From the NCBI GenBank assembly GCA_050729835.1, contig JBOHLS010000005.1, positions 50,956 to 114,955 on the forward strand: 64,000 nucleotides of DNA. The letters run 5' to 3'. Each line of letters opens with the position of its first letter. Within the stretch, counting starts at the first letter, position 1. The stretch is from REEB95 sp050729835 (GTDB lineage: Bacteria; Pseudomonadota; Alphaproteobacteria; ATCC43930; CGMCC-115725). Positions 1 through 8,012 of the stretch are shown piece after piece. The notes below the pieces were generated by a model. It saw nothing but the letters and a program-made list of their open reading frames with translations. It made no database searches and had not been told where the DNA came from. The translations under genes were made by a program, and so were the position numbers.

Positions 1-56
1 CGCCGGCCGGATTGCTCGAAGCGAACGCGCCCCGACGGAAGGGCAAGTCGCGATGA
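1..56 (+). CDS. rimM: RimM, C-terminal end only (cut by window edge)
   Basis: An open frame running in from before the window gives PAGLLEANAPRRKGKSR and stops with TGA at 54-56. The PAGLLE stretch resembles the end of the PRC-barrel domain of the 16S rRNA processing factor RimM, and rimM directly precedes trmD in many proteobacteria. The stop overlaps the trmD start as ATGA, which suggests translational coupling. Only 17 codons are visible, so the call rests mainly on gene order. Confidence 0.6.
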   Translation, partial: PAGLLEANAPRRKGKSR

Positions 57-763
57 CCGCGCCGTGGAGCGCCACCGTGCTGACGCTGTTCCCCGCGATG
101 TTCCCCGGGCCGCTGGGCTTTTCGCTCGCCGGCAAGGCACTCGAACGCAGCATCTGGCGGCTCGAAACCATGGACATTCGCGACTTCGCGCGCGATAAAC
201 ACCGCACCGTCGACGACGCGCCGTTCGGCGGCGGGCCGGGCATGGTGCTGCGGCCCGACGTCGTCGATGCGGCGATCGCCGGCATCGCCGACCGCCCCGG
301 GCCGATACTGTATCTTTCGCCGCGCGGCCACCGGCTCGACCAGGAGCGCGTCGCGCGGCTGAGCGAAGGTCCGGGTGTTCGCCTGCTGTGCGGCCGCTTC
401 GAAGGCGTCGACGAGCGGGTGATAGAGGCGCATGCGATCGAGGAGCTGAGCCTCGGCGATTTTGTGCTCTCGGGCGGCGAGCCGGCGGCGATCGTGCTGA
501 TCGACGCCTGCGTCCGGCTGCTGCCGGGCGTCATCGGCGACGCCGCCGCGGTGAGCGAGGAGAGTTTCGCGGAGAGCCTGCTCGAATATCCTCATTATAC
601 CCGGCCGCAGGAGTGGCGCGGCCGGGCGGTGCCGGATGTCCTGGTCTCCGGCCATCACGACAAGGTCCGCCAGTGGCGCCAGGCCCAGGCGGAAGCGGCG
701 ACGCAGGCGCGTCGTCCGGATTTGTGGCAACGCTATCTCGCCCGGCGGCGGGACAGCCATTAA
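53..763 (+). CDS. trmD: tRNA (guanine-N1)-methyltransferase TrmD
   Basis: TrmD methylates G37 of tRNAs next to the anticodon, using S-adenosylmethionine, and so prevents +1 frameshifting; it acts as a cytoplasmic dimer. The 236-residue protein has the expected SPOUT knot elements: YLSPRG near residue 87, LLCGRFEGVD at 111-120 and SLGDFVLSGGEP at 133-144, with a basic C-terminal domain. Length is normal for the family. The ATG overlaps the TGA of the preceding rimM end (ATGA), and rplS follows 13 bp downstream, so the set probably forms the usual ribosome-maturation operon. Confidence 0.97.
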   Translation: MTAPWSATVLTLFPAMFPGPLGFSLAGKALERSIWRLETMDIRDFARDKHRTVDDAPFGGGPGMVLRPDVVDAAIAGIADRPGPILYLSPRGHRLDQERVARLSEGPGVRLLCGRFEGVDERVIEAHAIEELSLGDFVLSGGEPAAIVLIDACVRLLPGVIGDAAAVSEESFAESLLEYPHYTRPQEWRGRAVPDVLVSGHHDKVRQWRQAQAEAATQARRPDLWQRYLARRRDSH

Positions 764-776
764 GGCGGAGAACATC

Positions 777-1247
777 ATGGACGTCATGCAAATGCTCGAC
801 AAAGAAGCGGTGAAGGCGCTGGCCAAGGCGCGCGCGGTCCCCGACTTCCGCCCGGGCGACACGCTCAAGGTCAGCATCAAGGTGATCGAGGGCGAACGCG
901 AGCGCATTCAGGCGTTCGAGGGCGTGTGCATCGCGCGCAAGAACGCCGGCGTGAACTCGAACTTCACCCTGCGCAAGATCTCGTACGGCGAGGGCGTCGA
1001 GCGCGTCTTTCCGCTTTATTCGCCGCGCATCGCCGAGATCGAGGTGGTGCGCCGCGGCGCCGTACGCCGCGCCAAGCTCTATTACCTGCGCGGCCTCGCC
1101 GGCAAGGCGGCGCGCATCAACGAGGCCGAGCGCGCGACGTCCGAGGCCGTGCCCGAAGCTTCGGCCGGCGAAGCGCCGGCTACAGCACCCAAGAGCGGCA
1201 AGCGGGCCAAGGCCGCCGCGCCAGCAGAAACGGCATCGAAGAAGTAG
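777..1247 (+). CDS. rplS: 50S ribosomal protein L19
   Basis: L19 sits at the 30S-50S interface of the ribosome. The ATG at 777 follows a GGCGGAG ribosome-binding site and gives a 156-residue protein. The conserved core (PDFRPGDTLKV, ERIQAFEG, FTLRKISYGEGVERVFPLYSP, KLYYLR) ends near residue 115. It is followed by an Ala/Lys-rich tail of about 40 residues, a common alphaproteobacterial extension. A longer open frame starts upstream inside trmD but is not conserved, so I chose 777. leuC starts 16 bp downstream. Confidence 0.97.
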   Translation: MDVMQMLDKEAVKALAKARAVPDFRPGDTLKVSIKVIEGERERIQAFEGVCIARKNAGVNSNFTLRKISYGEGVERVFPLYSPRIAEIEVVRRGAVRRAKLYYLRGLAGKAARINEAERATSEAVPEASAGEAPATAPKSGKRAKAAAPAETASKK

Positions 1248-1263
1248 GCAACGGAACTTCGCC

Positions 1264-2682
1264 ATGGCCTCGCCGCGCACGCTGTTCGATAAAATCTGGG
1301 AAAGCCATCTCGTCGACACTCAGTCCGACGGGACCTGCCTCCTCTATATCGACCGCCACCTGGTGCACGAGGTCACGAGCCCACAGGCCTTCGAGGGCTT
1401 GCGTGCCGCGGGCCGCCGCGTCCGCCGCCCGGACGCGACCATCGCCGTCGCCGACCACAACGTGCCGACGACCGACCGGTCGCGCGGCATCGAGGAGCCG
1501 GAATCGCGCAAACAAGTCGAGACGCTGGAGCGCAACGTCAAGGAATTCGGTATTCCGTATTTCGGCCTCAACGACGTACGCCAGGGCATCGTCCACATCA
1601 TCGGCCCCGAGCAGGGCATGACCCAGCCGGGCATGACGATCGTCTGCGGCGACAGCCACACCGCGACGCACGGCGCGTTCGGCGCACTCGCCTTCGGCAT
1701 CGGCACGTCCGAGGTCGAGCACGTGCTGGCGACGCAGACGCTGATCCAGCGCCGCGCCAAGAACATGCTGATCGAGATCGACGGCGACCTGCCCTTGGGC
1801 GTCACCGCCAAGGATCTGATCCTGGCGGTCATCGGCAAGATCGGCACCGCCGGCGGCACCGGCCACGTCATCGAATACGCCGGTAGCGCGATCCGCGGCC
1901 TGTCGATGGAAGGCCGCATGACGGTGTGCAACATGTCGATCGAAGCCGGCGCCCGCGCCGGCCTCATCGCACCCGATGCGACGACTTTCGAATACCTGAA
2001 AGGCCGACCGCACGCGCCCAAGGGCGGCGCCTGGGAGCAGGCGCTGACCTTCTGGCAGGCGCTGCCGTCCGATCGCGGCGCGCGCTACGACACCGTCGTG
2101 CGGCTCGACGCGGCGCAGGTCGTGCCGCAAGTCACCTGGGGCACCAGCCCCGAGGACGTGCTGCCGATCACCGGCGTGGTGCCGAACCCGGCCGTGATCG
2201 CCGACGCCGACAAGCGCGCCGCGATGGAGCGCTCGCTCCAGTATATGGACTTGACGCCGGGCACGCGGCTGATGGACGTGCCGGTGCAGAAGGTGTTCAT
2301 CGGCTCGTGTACCAATTCCCGCATCGAGGATTTGCGCGACGCCGCCTCAATCGCCAAGGGCCGCAAGGTCGCCGCCGGCGTCAACGCGCTGGTCGTGCCG
2401 GGCTCGGGCCTGGTCAAGCACCAGGCCGAAGAGGAAGGGCTCGACCGCGTCTTCATCGAGGCCGGATTCGAATGGCGCGAAGCCGGCTGCTCGATGTGCC
2501 TGGCGATGAACGCCGACCGGCTCGCGCCGGGCGAACGATGTGCTTCCACATCAAACCGGAATTTCGAGGGCCGCCAGGGCCGCCGCGGCCGGACGCACCT
2601 GATGAGCCCGGCCATGGCCGCGGCCGCCGCGGTGACCGGCAAACTGGCCGATGTCCGGGCGCTCGGCCCGACTCGGCGCTGA
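1264..2682 (+). CDS. leuC: 3-isopropylmalate dehydratase large subunit LeuC
   Basis: With LeuD this aconitase-type enzyme isomerises 2-isopropylmalate to 3-isopropylmalate in leucine synthesis. The 472-residue protein carries the three [4Fe-4S] ligands at C349 (FIGSCTNSR), C409 and C412 (CSMCLAMN), plus the DHNVPT and GDSHTATHGAFG active-site stretches. Length matches the family. It starts 16 bp after rplS, so it may share that operon. Unusually, leuD does not follow directly: a pstS gene with its own Pho box lies between them. Confidence 0.97.
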   Translation: MASPRTLFDKIWESHLVDTQSDGTCLLYIDRHLVHEVTSPQAFEGLRAAGRRVRRPDATIAVADHNVPTTDRSRGIEEPESRKQVETLERNVKEFGIPYFGLNDVRQGIVHIIGPEQGMTQPGMTIVCGDSHTATHGAFGALAFGIGTSEVEHVLATQTLIQRRAKNMLIEIDGDLPLGVTAKDLILAVIGKIGTAGGTGHVIEYAGSAIRGLSMEGRMTVCNMSIEAGARAGLIAPDATTFEYLKGRPHAPKGGAWEQALTFWQALPSDRGARYDTVVRLDAAQVVPQVTWGTSPEDVLPITGVVPNPAVIADADKRAAMERSLQYMDLTPGTRLMDVPVQKVFIGSCTNSRIEDLRDAASIAKGRKVAAGVNALVVPGSGLVKHQAEEEGLDRVFIEAGFEWREAGCSMCLAMNADRLAPGERCASTSNRNFEGRQGRRGRTHLMSPAMAAAAAVTGKLADVRALGPTRR

Positions 2683-2695
2683 GCACCCGCCGGCG

Positions 2696-2724
2696 CTGTC
2701 ATAGAATCGTCATCGGAGTGTAAT
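2696..2724 (+). promoter_or_regulatory. Candidate Pho box (PhoB operator) upstream of pstS
   Basis: Three direct repeats lie 11 bp apart: CTGTCAT at 2696, TCGTCAT at 2707 and GTGTAAT at 2718, separated by 4-bp AT-rich spacers. The known PhoB site is a pair of CTGTCAT-like 7-mers with a 4-bp spacer, and the first two units match closely; the third is degenerate. The site starts 14 bp after the leuC stop and about 95 bp before the pstS start, as expected for phosphate-starvation control of pstS. PhoB binding is inferred, not shown. Confidence 0.75.
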
Positions 2725-2818
2725 AGATTCGTCTTCCGCCGCTCCTAGAGTCCGGGCGTCGCGTACGTGGCGACGAGAGTCGTGCACCAGCGATCACTCA
2801 CAACCGAGGGGCTTCGTG

Positions 2819-3874
2819 ATGAAACATCGAATTCTTTGGGGGCTGGCCGGCTTGCTGGCAGGAGCCCTGGTCGCCGCATCGGCGCAAGCCAAGGAAATGA
2901 ACGGCGCGGGCGGCACCGCGATCTATCCGGTTCTGGCCAAGTGGGCCGACGCCTATCACGGCAAGACCGGCATCGCCGTGAACTATCAGGCGATCGGTTC
3001 CGGCGGCGGCATCAAACAGATCACCGCCAAGACGGTCGACTTCGCCAACAGCGACAAGCCGCTCAAGCCGGACGAGCTGGCGAAGATGGACGTCGCCCAG
3101 TTCCCGGCGGTCATCATCTCGATCACGCCGGTCGTCAACCTGCCGGGGGTCAAGCCCGGCGAACTGGTGCTCGACGGTCCCGTCCTCGCCGACATCTATC
3201 TCGGCAAGATCGCCTATTGGGACAACGCCGCGATCAAGAAGCTCAACCCGCACGTCAAGCTGCCGCACATGGGTATCTCGGTGGTCCATCGCGCGGACGG
3301 CTCGGGTACGACGTTCAACTTCACCAACTATCTCGGCAAGGTCAGCCCGGAATGGGACCAGAAGGTCGGCGCCGACGTATCGGTCGACTGGCCGGTCGGC
3401 GTCGGCGGCAAAGGCAATGCCGGCGTCGCCTCCAACGTCCAGCAGGTCAAGGGCTCGATCGGCTACGTCGAGTACGCCTATGTGATGGAAAACCATCTGA
3501 TCTATACGCGGATGGTGAACAAGGCAGGCAAGATTCTGGCCCCGACCATGGATTCCTTCCAGGCCGCGGCCGCGAACGCCGACTTCACCAAGGTCCAGGA
3601 CTTCTACCTCATCCTGACCGATCAGCCCGGCGACAAGAGCTGGCCGATCACCGCCGCGACCTACATGCTGATGCGCAAGGATTATGCGGCGGACCAGAAC
3701 CAGCCGGTGCTCAAGTTCCTCGACTGGTGCCTGAAGAACGGCCAGGACCAGGCCCGCGCGCTCGATTACGTTCCGCTGCCGAATTCGGTGGTGCAGCAGA
3801 TCGAGGCGACGTGGACGCGCGACTTCAAGGGCGCCGACGGCAAGCCGATCTGGACGGCGTCGCTGCAGAAGTAG
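2819..3874 (+). CDS. pstS: Periplasmic phosphate-binding protein PstS
   Basis: PstS captures inorganic phosphate in the periplasm for the PstCAB importer. The protein (351 residues from the ATG at 2819; a GTG lies one codon earlier) begins with a Sec signal peptide ending ASAQA. It carries the family motifs GAGGTAIYPVLAKWADAY, AIGSGGGIKQI, RADGSGTTFNFTNYL and KGSIGYVEYAY. A GAGGGG ribosome-binding site ends 8 bp before the ATG. pstC, pstA, pstB and phoU are not nearby, so this is a solitary binding protein. The upstream Pho box and downstream terminator mark a monocistronic unit inserted between leuC and leuD. Confidence 0.96.
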   Translation: MKHRILWGLAGLLAGALVAASAQAKEMNGAGGTAIYPVLAKWADAYHGKTGIAVNYQAIGSGGGIKQITAKTVDFANSDKPLKPDELAKMDVAQFPAVIISITPVVNLPGVKPGELVLDGPVLADIYLGKIAYWDNAAIKKLNPHVKLPHMGISVVHRADGSGTTFNFTNYLGKVSPEWDQKVGADVSVDWPVGVGGKGNAGVASNVQQVKGSIGYVEYAYVMENHLIYTRMVNKAGKILAPTMDSFQAAAANADFTKVQDFYLILTDQPGDKSWPITAATYMLMRKDYAADQNQPVLKFLDWCLKNGQDQARALDYVPLPNSVVQQIEATWTRDFKGADGKPIWTASLQK

Positions 3875-3908
3875 CCCGCGGCGCGTTTTCCGGTTTACAC
3901 TAAGCGAC

Positions 3909-3940
3909 GAGGTCGGGACCTAGCCCCGGCCTCTTTCTTT
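3909..3940 (+). terminator. Intrinsic terminator after pstS
   Basis: A 9-bp stem (GAGGTCGGG at 3909-3917 with CCCGGCCTC at 3925-3933, one G-T wobble) closes a 7-nt loop and is followed by TTTCTTT. It lies 35 bp after the pstS stop and would isolate pstS transcription from leuD. Confidence 0.8.
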
Positions 3941-4028
3941 GCCTGCTTGCCGCCTGCGGCCAAAGCGGCCTTGCCATGACGACCGGGCTCCGCTAAACCC
4001 CGTCCGCGCATTTCCGATCGGACGGGCT

Positions 4029-4634
4029 ATGCAGAAGTTCACCACGCTGACCGGCGTCGCCGCGCCGTTGCCGATGATCAACGTCGACACCGACAAGATC
4101 ATCCCCAAGCAGTACCTCAAGACCATCGAGCGGACCGGCTTGGGCAAGGCGCTCTTTGATGAATTGCGATTCAACCCCGACGGCTCGGAGAAGCCCGACT
4201 TCGTGCTCAACCAGCCGGCCTACCGCAAGGCCGAAATCCTGGTGGCGGGCGAGAATTTCGGCTGCGGCTCGTCGCGCGAGCATGCGCCGTGGGCGCTCCT
4301 GGATTTCGGCATCCGCGCCGTCATCGCGCCGAGCTTCGCCGACATCTTCCACAGCAACTGCTTCAAGAATGGCATCCTGCCGATCGTGCTGCCGGCGGCA
4401 ACCGTCGCCCAGTTGATGGACGACGCGCGCAAGGGATCGAACGCGCGGCTCACCATCGACCTGGCGAGCCAGACCGTCACCCGCCCCGACGGCCAGACGG
4501 TGCATTTCGAAATCGACCAATTCCGCAAGCATTGCCTGCTCGACGGCCTCGACGATATCGGGCTGACCCTCAAGAAAGAGCCGGCGATCACCAAATTCGA
4601 GAACCGGCGCAAGCAGGCGCAGCCCTGGCTCTGA
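4029..4634 (+). CDS. leuD: 3-isopropylmalate dehydratase small subunit LeuD
   Basis: LeuD is the swivelling subunit that pairs with LeuC in leucine synthesis. Starting at the ATG at 4029 the protein has 201 residues, the normal length, and opens MQKFTTLTGVAAPLPMINVDTDKIIPKQYL, with the substrate-binding loop GENFGCGSSREHAPWAL and the conserved HSNCFKNGILPI. An upstream in-frame extension from 3939 overlaps the pstS terminator and is not conserved. No strong ribosome-binding site is visible. It probably forms an operon with leuB 26 bp downstream, driven from the 3941-4028 interval. Confidence 0.96.
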   Translation: MQKFTTLTGVAAPLPMINVDTDKIIPKQYLKTIERTGLGKALFDELRFNPDGSEKPDFVLNQPAYRKAEILVAGENFGCGSSREHAPWALLDFGIRAVIAPSFADIFHSNCFKNGILPIVLPAATVAQLMDDARKGSNARLTIDLASQTVTRPDGQTVHFEIDQFRKHCLLDGLDDIGLTLKKEPAITKFENRRKQAQPWL

Positions 4635-4660
4635 CGGCCGGCCGTTTCACGAGAGGACTC

Positions 4661-5770
4661 ATGGCATCCAACCGGAAGATTCTGCTGCTGCCGGGCGACG
4701 GAATCGGCCCCGAGGTGACGCATCAGGCGGCGCGCGTGCTCGAGTATTTCGACAAGCGGCGCATCGCCAGCTTCGAGGTCAAGGAGGACCTGGTCGGCGG
4801 GGCGGCGATCGACCGGCACGGCACGCCGCTGACCGAAGCCGCGATGCAGGCGGCGCTCGCCGCTGATGCGATCCTGCTGGGCGCGGTCGGCGGCCCGAAA
4901 TGGGACAACCTGCCCTTCGCCCAGAAGCCCGAGCGCGGTCTGCTGCGGCTGCGCAAGGACATGCAGCTCTTCGCCAACCTCCGTCCGGCCTTCGTCTTCG
5001 CCGCCTTAGCTGACGCCTCGACGCTCAAGCGCGAGGTCGTCGATGGCCTCGACATGATCATTGTTCGCGAGCTGACGGGCGGCGTCTATTTCGGCGAACC
5101 GCGCGGCATCACCGCCCTGCCCGGCGGCGGCCGCAAGGGCATCAACACCCAGGTCTACACCACCGACGAGATCGTGCGCGTGGCGCGCGTCGCCTTCGAG
5201 CTCGCCCGCAAGCGCGGCAAGCGCGTCTGCTCGGTCGAGAAGGCGAATGTCATGGAAGCGGGCGTGCTGTGGCGCGAGGAAGTCACCAAGCTGCACGCTG
5301 CAGAATATTCCGACGTCCAGCTCAGCCACATGTACGCCGACAACTGCGCGATGCAGCTGGTGCGCAACCCGAAGCAATTCGACGTCATCGTCACCGACAA
5401 TTTGTTCGGCGACATCCTGTCGGATTGCGCGGCGATGCTGACGGGCTCGCTCGGCATGCTGCCTTCCGCCTCGCTCGGCGCGCCCGACCGCAGCTGCCGG
5501 CGCAAGGCGCTCTACGAACCGGTGCACGGCAGCGCGCCGGATATCACCGGCAAGAACCTGGCGAACCCGCTGGCTTCGATCCTGTCGCTGGCGATGATGC
5601 TGCGCTACTCGTTCGACATGGACGCCGAGGCGAAACTGGTCGAGCAGGCGGTGGCCAAGGCGCTCGCCGGCGGCGCGCGCACCGGCGACATCGCCCAGGC
5701 CGGCGCAAGCCGGATCTCGACCAGCGAGATGGGCGACCGCGTCCTCGGCGAGTTGCAGCGCCTGAGTTGA
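4661..5770 (+). CDS. leuB: 3-isopropylmalate dehydrogenase LeuB
   Basis: LeuB oxidatively decarboxylates 3-isopropylmalate with NAD+, the third leucine-specific step. The ATG at 4661 follows GAGAGGA and gives 369 residues, normal for the family. Visible motifs are LLPGDGIGPEV at the N-terminus, ANLRPAF, the catalytic region ELTGGVYFGEPRG, the metal-binding DNLFGDILSD and the NAD-contacting EPVHGSAPDITGKN. A much longer frame starting inside leuD is a read-through artefact. The gene ends 28 bp before a palindromic repeat that may help terminate transcription. Confidence 0.97.
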   Translation: MASNRKILLLPGDGIGPEVTHQAARVLEYFDKRRIASFEVKEDLVGGAAIDRHGTPLTEAAMQAALAADAILLGAVGGPKWDNLPFAQKPERGLLRLRKDMQLFANLRPAFVFAALADASTLKREVVDGLDMIIVRELTGGVYFGEPRGITALPGGGRKGINTQVYTTDEIVRVARVAFELARKRGKRVCSVEKANVMEAGVLWREEVTKLHAAEYSDVQLSHMYADNCAMQLVRNPKQFDVIVTDNLFGDILSDCAAMLTGSLGMLPSASLGAPDRSCRRKALYEPVHGSAPDITGKNLANPLASILSLAMMLRYSFDMDAEAKLVEQAVAKALAGGARTGDIAQAGASRISTSEMGDRVLGELQRLS

Positions 5771-5797
5771 ATCCTCGCCGATCAAGGCCGAGTCAGC

Positions 5798-5877
5798 CCC
5801 CTCACCCCTCCCTCTGGGCGAGAGGGTTGCTTTAGGTTGGCGAGCGCAGCGAGCCTTACCTTAAGCTGGGTGAGGGG
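5798..5877. repeat. Palindromic dispersed repeat, copy 1 (intergenic)
   Basis: An 80-bp element bounded by CCCCTCACCC (5798) and GGGTGAGGGG (5868-5877), a perfect 10-bp inverted pair. Inside are the sub-hairpin CCCTCT/AGAGGG and the phrases GAGAGGGTTGCTT, GTTGGCGAG and GAGCCTTAC. A second, 92-bp copy with the same ends and inner phrases lies at 49830-49921. This copy sits between the convergent leuB and monooxygenase genes, a typical position for REP-like elements, and could act as a bidirectional terminator. Confidence 0.85.
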
Positions 5878-5902
5878 TTCTTTCGATCTGAACCGTCGTG
5901 TC

Positions 5903-6967
5903 TTATGCGGCTTTCCGCCGGAACGACGGCGCGACCTGTTCGGCAAAGCGCGCCATCTCGTCCTTTACCTGCTGGTGCGGTTTCAAGCCGACATTGAAGT
6001 AGAGGATCACCTCGCTGAAGCCGGCGGCCTCGACCTTCTTGAGGGTGTCGGTGATCTGCTGCGCCGAGCCCAGCAGAACCGAGTTCTCGGTCAGATCCTC
6101 GGGCCGCACCTTGCCGAGCCGGTCGACCATGTCGACGAAATAGCGGTAGCTCGGCGGCGCGGTCTTGGGATCGCCCGGCAGCGACGGGATGACGCATTCC
6201 CGGTAGTAACGGATCTGACGCGCGCGTTGCGCCGCCTCCTGCTCCTGGGTATCGGCAAAGTGCGCGAAATAGCTGCACATCAGGCGGGCTGGCTTGGTGC
6301 CGTACTTGGCGCACAGCGCGTGATAGAGCTCGGCCACCTGCTTCAGCCCGCCGAAGGTCATCGCGGCGGCGAACGGCGCCACCACCACGCCGCAGCCGAG
6401 CCGGGCGGCGAGCTCGATCGACGGCTTGGAGAACGAGGCGACATAGGACGGAATCGACTTCTGCACCGGTTGCGGCGTGATGCGGATGTCGTCGAAGCTG
6501 TAGTACTTGCCGTGATGCGAGATGCGCTTGCCACCCGTGGTCCACAACCGGCGCACGACCTCCATGCCTTCCTCGAAGATCGCCTGATTGTCCTCGAAAT
6601 CGACGTGGAACGGCTGATATTCGCGGCGGTCGTAGCCGCGGCCGGCAGCCCAATCGACGCGTCCGTTCGACAGCAGATCGAGCGTCGCCCATTGCTCGGC
6701 AACGCGGATTGGATGATGCAGCGGTAGCACGGTGACGGCCGGCGCCAGCCGGATGCGCTTCGACCGCGCCGCCAGATTGGCGAGCACGAGGTCGGGGCAC
6801 GACAGCACGCCGAGCGAGTTGAAATGATGCTCGCCGATCCAGGCCGAATGGAAGCCGAGTTGCTCGGCGTGGAGCGCCTCGTCGAGAATGTCCGAGACGA
6901 GCTGATTGGCCGAGCGCGCGTTGTTTTCGTAGTGGTTGTCGCTCAGTGTGAAATAGCCGAATTCCAT
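5903..6967 (-). CDS. Luciferase-like flavin-dependent monooxygenase (LLM class)
   Basis: This bacterial-luciferase-fold protein (354 residues) probably uses reduced flavin and O2 to oxidise an unknown substrate. Supporting stretches are the N-terminal MEFGYFTLSDNHY, AWIGEHHFNSLG, RIRLAPAVTVLPLHHPIRVAEQWATLD and GRVDWAAGRGYDRREY, with the barrel finishing in ILYFNVGLKPHQQVKDEM. The ATG at 6967 is preceded by a strong GGAGGAGG site; a further upstream start adds a non-conserved Arg-rich stretch. It diverges from a MarR regulator, which probably controls it. The substrate cannot be read from sequence. Confidence 0.88.
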   Translation of the reverse strand: MEFGYFTLSDNHYENNARSANQLVSDILDEALHAEQLGFHSAWIGEHHFNSLGVLSCPDLVLANLAARSKRIRLAPAVTVLPLHHPIRVAEQWATLDLLSNGRVDWAAGRGYDRREYQPFHVDFEDNQAIFEEGMEVVRRLWTTGGKRISHHGKYYSFDDIRITPQPVQKSIPSYVASFSKPSIELAARLGCGVVVAPFAAAMTFGGLKQVAELYHALCAKYGTKPARLMCSYFAHFADTQEQEAAQRARQIRYYRECVIPSLPGDPKTAPPSYRYFVDMVDRLGKVRPEDLTENSVLLGSAQQITDTLKKVEAAGFSEVILYFNVGLKPHQQVKDEMARFAEQVAPSFRRKAA

Positions 6968-7010
6968 CGCGCCCCTCCTCCGTTCCGGCCGCATCTGCCG
7001 GCGGCCGTTC

Positions 7011-7054
7011 ACCGAACGGTTGACCAGAGTTTAATGCATATGCAACTATTGTAA
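7011..7054. promoter_or_regulatory. Divergent promoter/operator between monooxygenase and marR-type gene
   Basis: The gap between the divergent genes is locally AT-rich and contains the perfect palindrome TGCATATGCA (7035-7044), two ATGCAA half-sites, and an ACCG-AA-CGGT inverted pair at 7011-7020. MarR proteins bind short palindromes in divergent promoters, so either site could be the operator. No convincing -35/-10 pair was fixed by eye. Confidence 0.5.
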
Positions 7055-7528
7055 ATGCAATTTACCGGTGGTGGTGCCGTGCGGCAATCCCGGCTCGATC
7101 TCAACGACTACCTGCCTTATCTGCTCAACCGCGTCGGCGTCGCACTCGCCCTGCATTTTGGCAAGGCCGCGCTTGCGCGCTACGGCCTCAGCATCGAGAT
7201 GTGGCGGGTGCTGGTGGCGCTGTCGGCCAACGGCGGCCAGCGCCAAGTCGATCTCGGCGGCTTGACCAGCATCGACTCCTCGACCCTGTCGCGAATGGTG
7301 ACCCGACTGGCACGGCTCGGTTTCGTCGCGCGCCACCGCTCGACCGCCGACAGCCGCGAAGTCGAGGTTGCCTTGACCGCGAAAGGCCGCGCCGCCTTGC
7401 GCCGCCTGATCCCCGTCGCGCGGCGCTACGAAACTGTCGCCGCCGCCGGCCTTGCGCCGACCGAGCTCGCCGCGCTGAAACGCACCCTCCGGGTCATGTA
7501 CCGCAACCTGGCGCCGCCGGCCGGCTGA
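7055..7528 (+). CDS. MarR-family transcriptional regulator
   Basis: A 157-residue winged-helix protein. The core MWRVLVALSANGGQRQVDLGGLTSIDSSTLSRMVTRLARLGFVARHRS looks like the MarR DNA-binding domain. VEVALTAKGRAALRRL is the wing and dimer helix. The ATG at 7055 has no clear ribosome-binding site; a GTG at 7079 (giving VRQSRLDLNDYL) is a plausible alternative start. Its divergent position suggests it represses or autoregulates together with the flavin monooxygenase, possibly in response to a small aromatic ligand as in other MarR pairs (inference). Confidence 0.88.
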   Translation: MQFTGGGAVRQSRLDLNDYLPYLLNRVGVALALHFGKAALARYGLSIEMWRVLVALSANGGQRQVDLGGLTSIDSSTLSRMVTRLARLGFVARHRSTADSREVEVALTAKGRAALRRLIPVARRYETVAAAGLAPTELAALKRTLRVMYRNLAPPAG

Positions 7529-8012
7529 CGCGGGTCGGAATTCCTTACAACCCCGGCCGGCGCCGCGTCGGGTGCGCCGGCATCCGCCAGCCGAATCCGC
7601 GTCGATAACGGTCAAGACGGCGCGGCTGGACCGGTTCACGCGCCGGCCAGCAGGTTGCCGGCAAGTCCCTGTCGGTGCTGGGCGGGCGGCCCGGCGCTCG
7701 AAGCCGGATCAAGTCGGTTAATGCCCAAGGGCAGCCGGTGCCGTTAACCGAGATGGTCTTGGCGATCAATCATCGTAAAGCATTTATTACAGGATATAGT
7801 GCTCAATTCTTATTATTATTTACTATATATGTCGGTTATATTTATAAGTATCACATTTTTTATCACGAATACTCATTTATGTATTGAAAATTATTTGCCA
7901 CTAGGCTACAAGCTTGACAGTAAGGCCGCGCAGAAGTCGGCGGCTTTGACAGTTCGGGCGCAACGAGAACGGCGCGTCCCGCTCGATACGGGGATCGGGA
8001 GCGGGTTCGGGA
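7529..8012. other. Gene-free interval with an AT-rich block before the exopolysaccharide locus
   Basis: I see no convincing gene in these 484 bases. The first 230 bp are GC-rich. From about 7765 to 7910 the sequence becomes very AT-rich, with runs such as TTATTATTATTTACTATATA, unlike the host genes on both sides. It probably holds the promoter of the sugar-transferase/prsKRT operon and could be a site for AT-preferring regulators such as MucR/Ros proteins, known exopolysaccharide regulators in alphaproteobacteria. No individual promoter box stands out. Confidence 0.55.

Noticed and set aside
1180..2130. Long open frames antisense to leuC, and similar antisense frames under pstS, leuD, prsT and malate synthase.
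   Set aside because: They are Arg/Ala/His-rich, lack ribosome-binding sites and family motifs, and lie opposite clear genes; typical of GC-rich DNA.
7545..8011. Short plus- and minus-strand open frames upstream of the sugar transferase.
   Set aside because: They lack ribosome-binding sites and motifs and change character abruptly at the AT-rich block; treated as non-coding.
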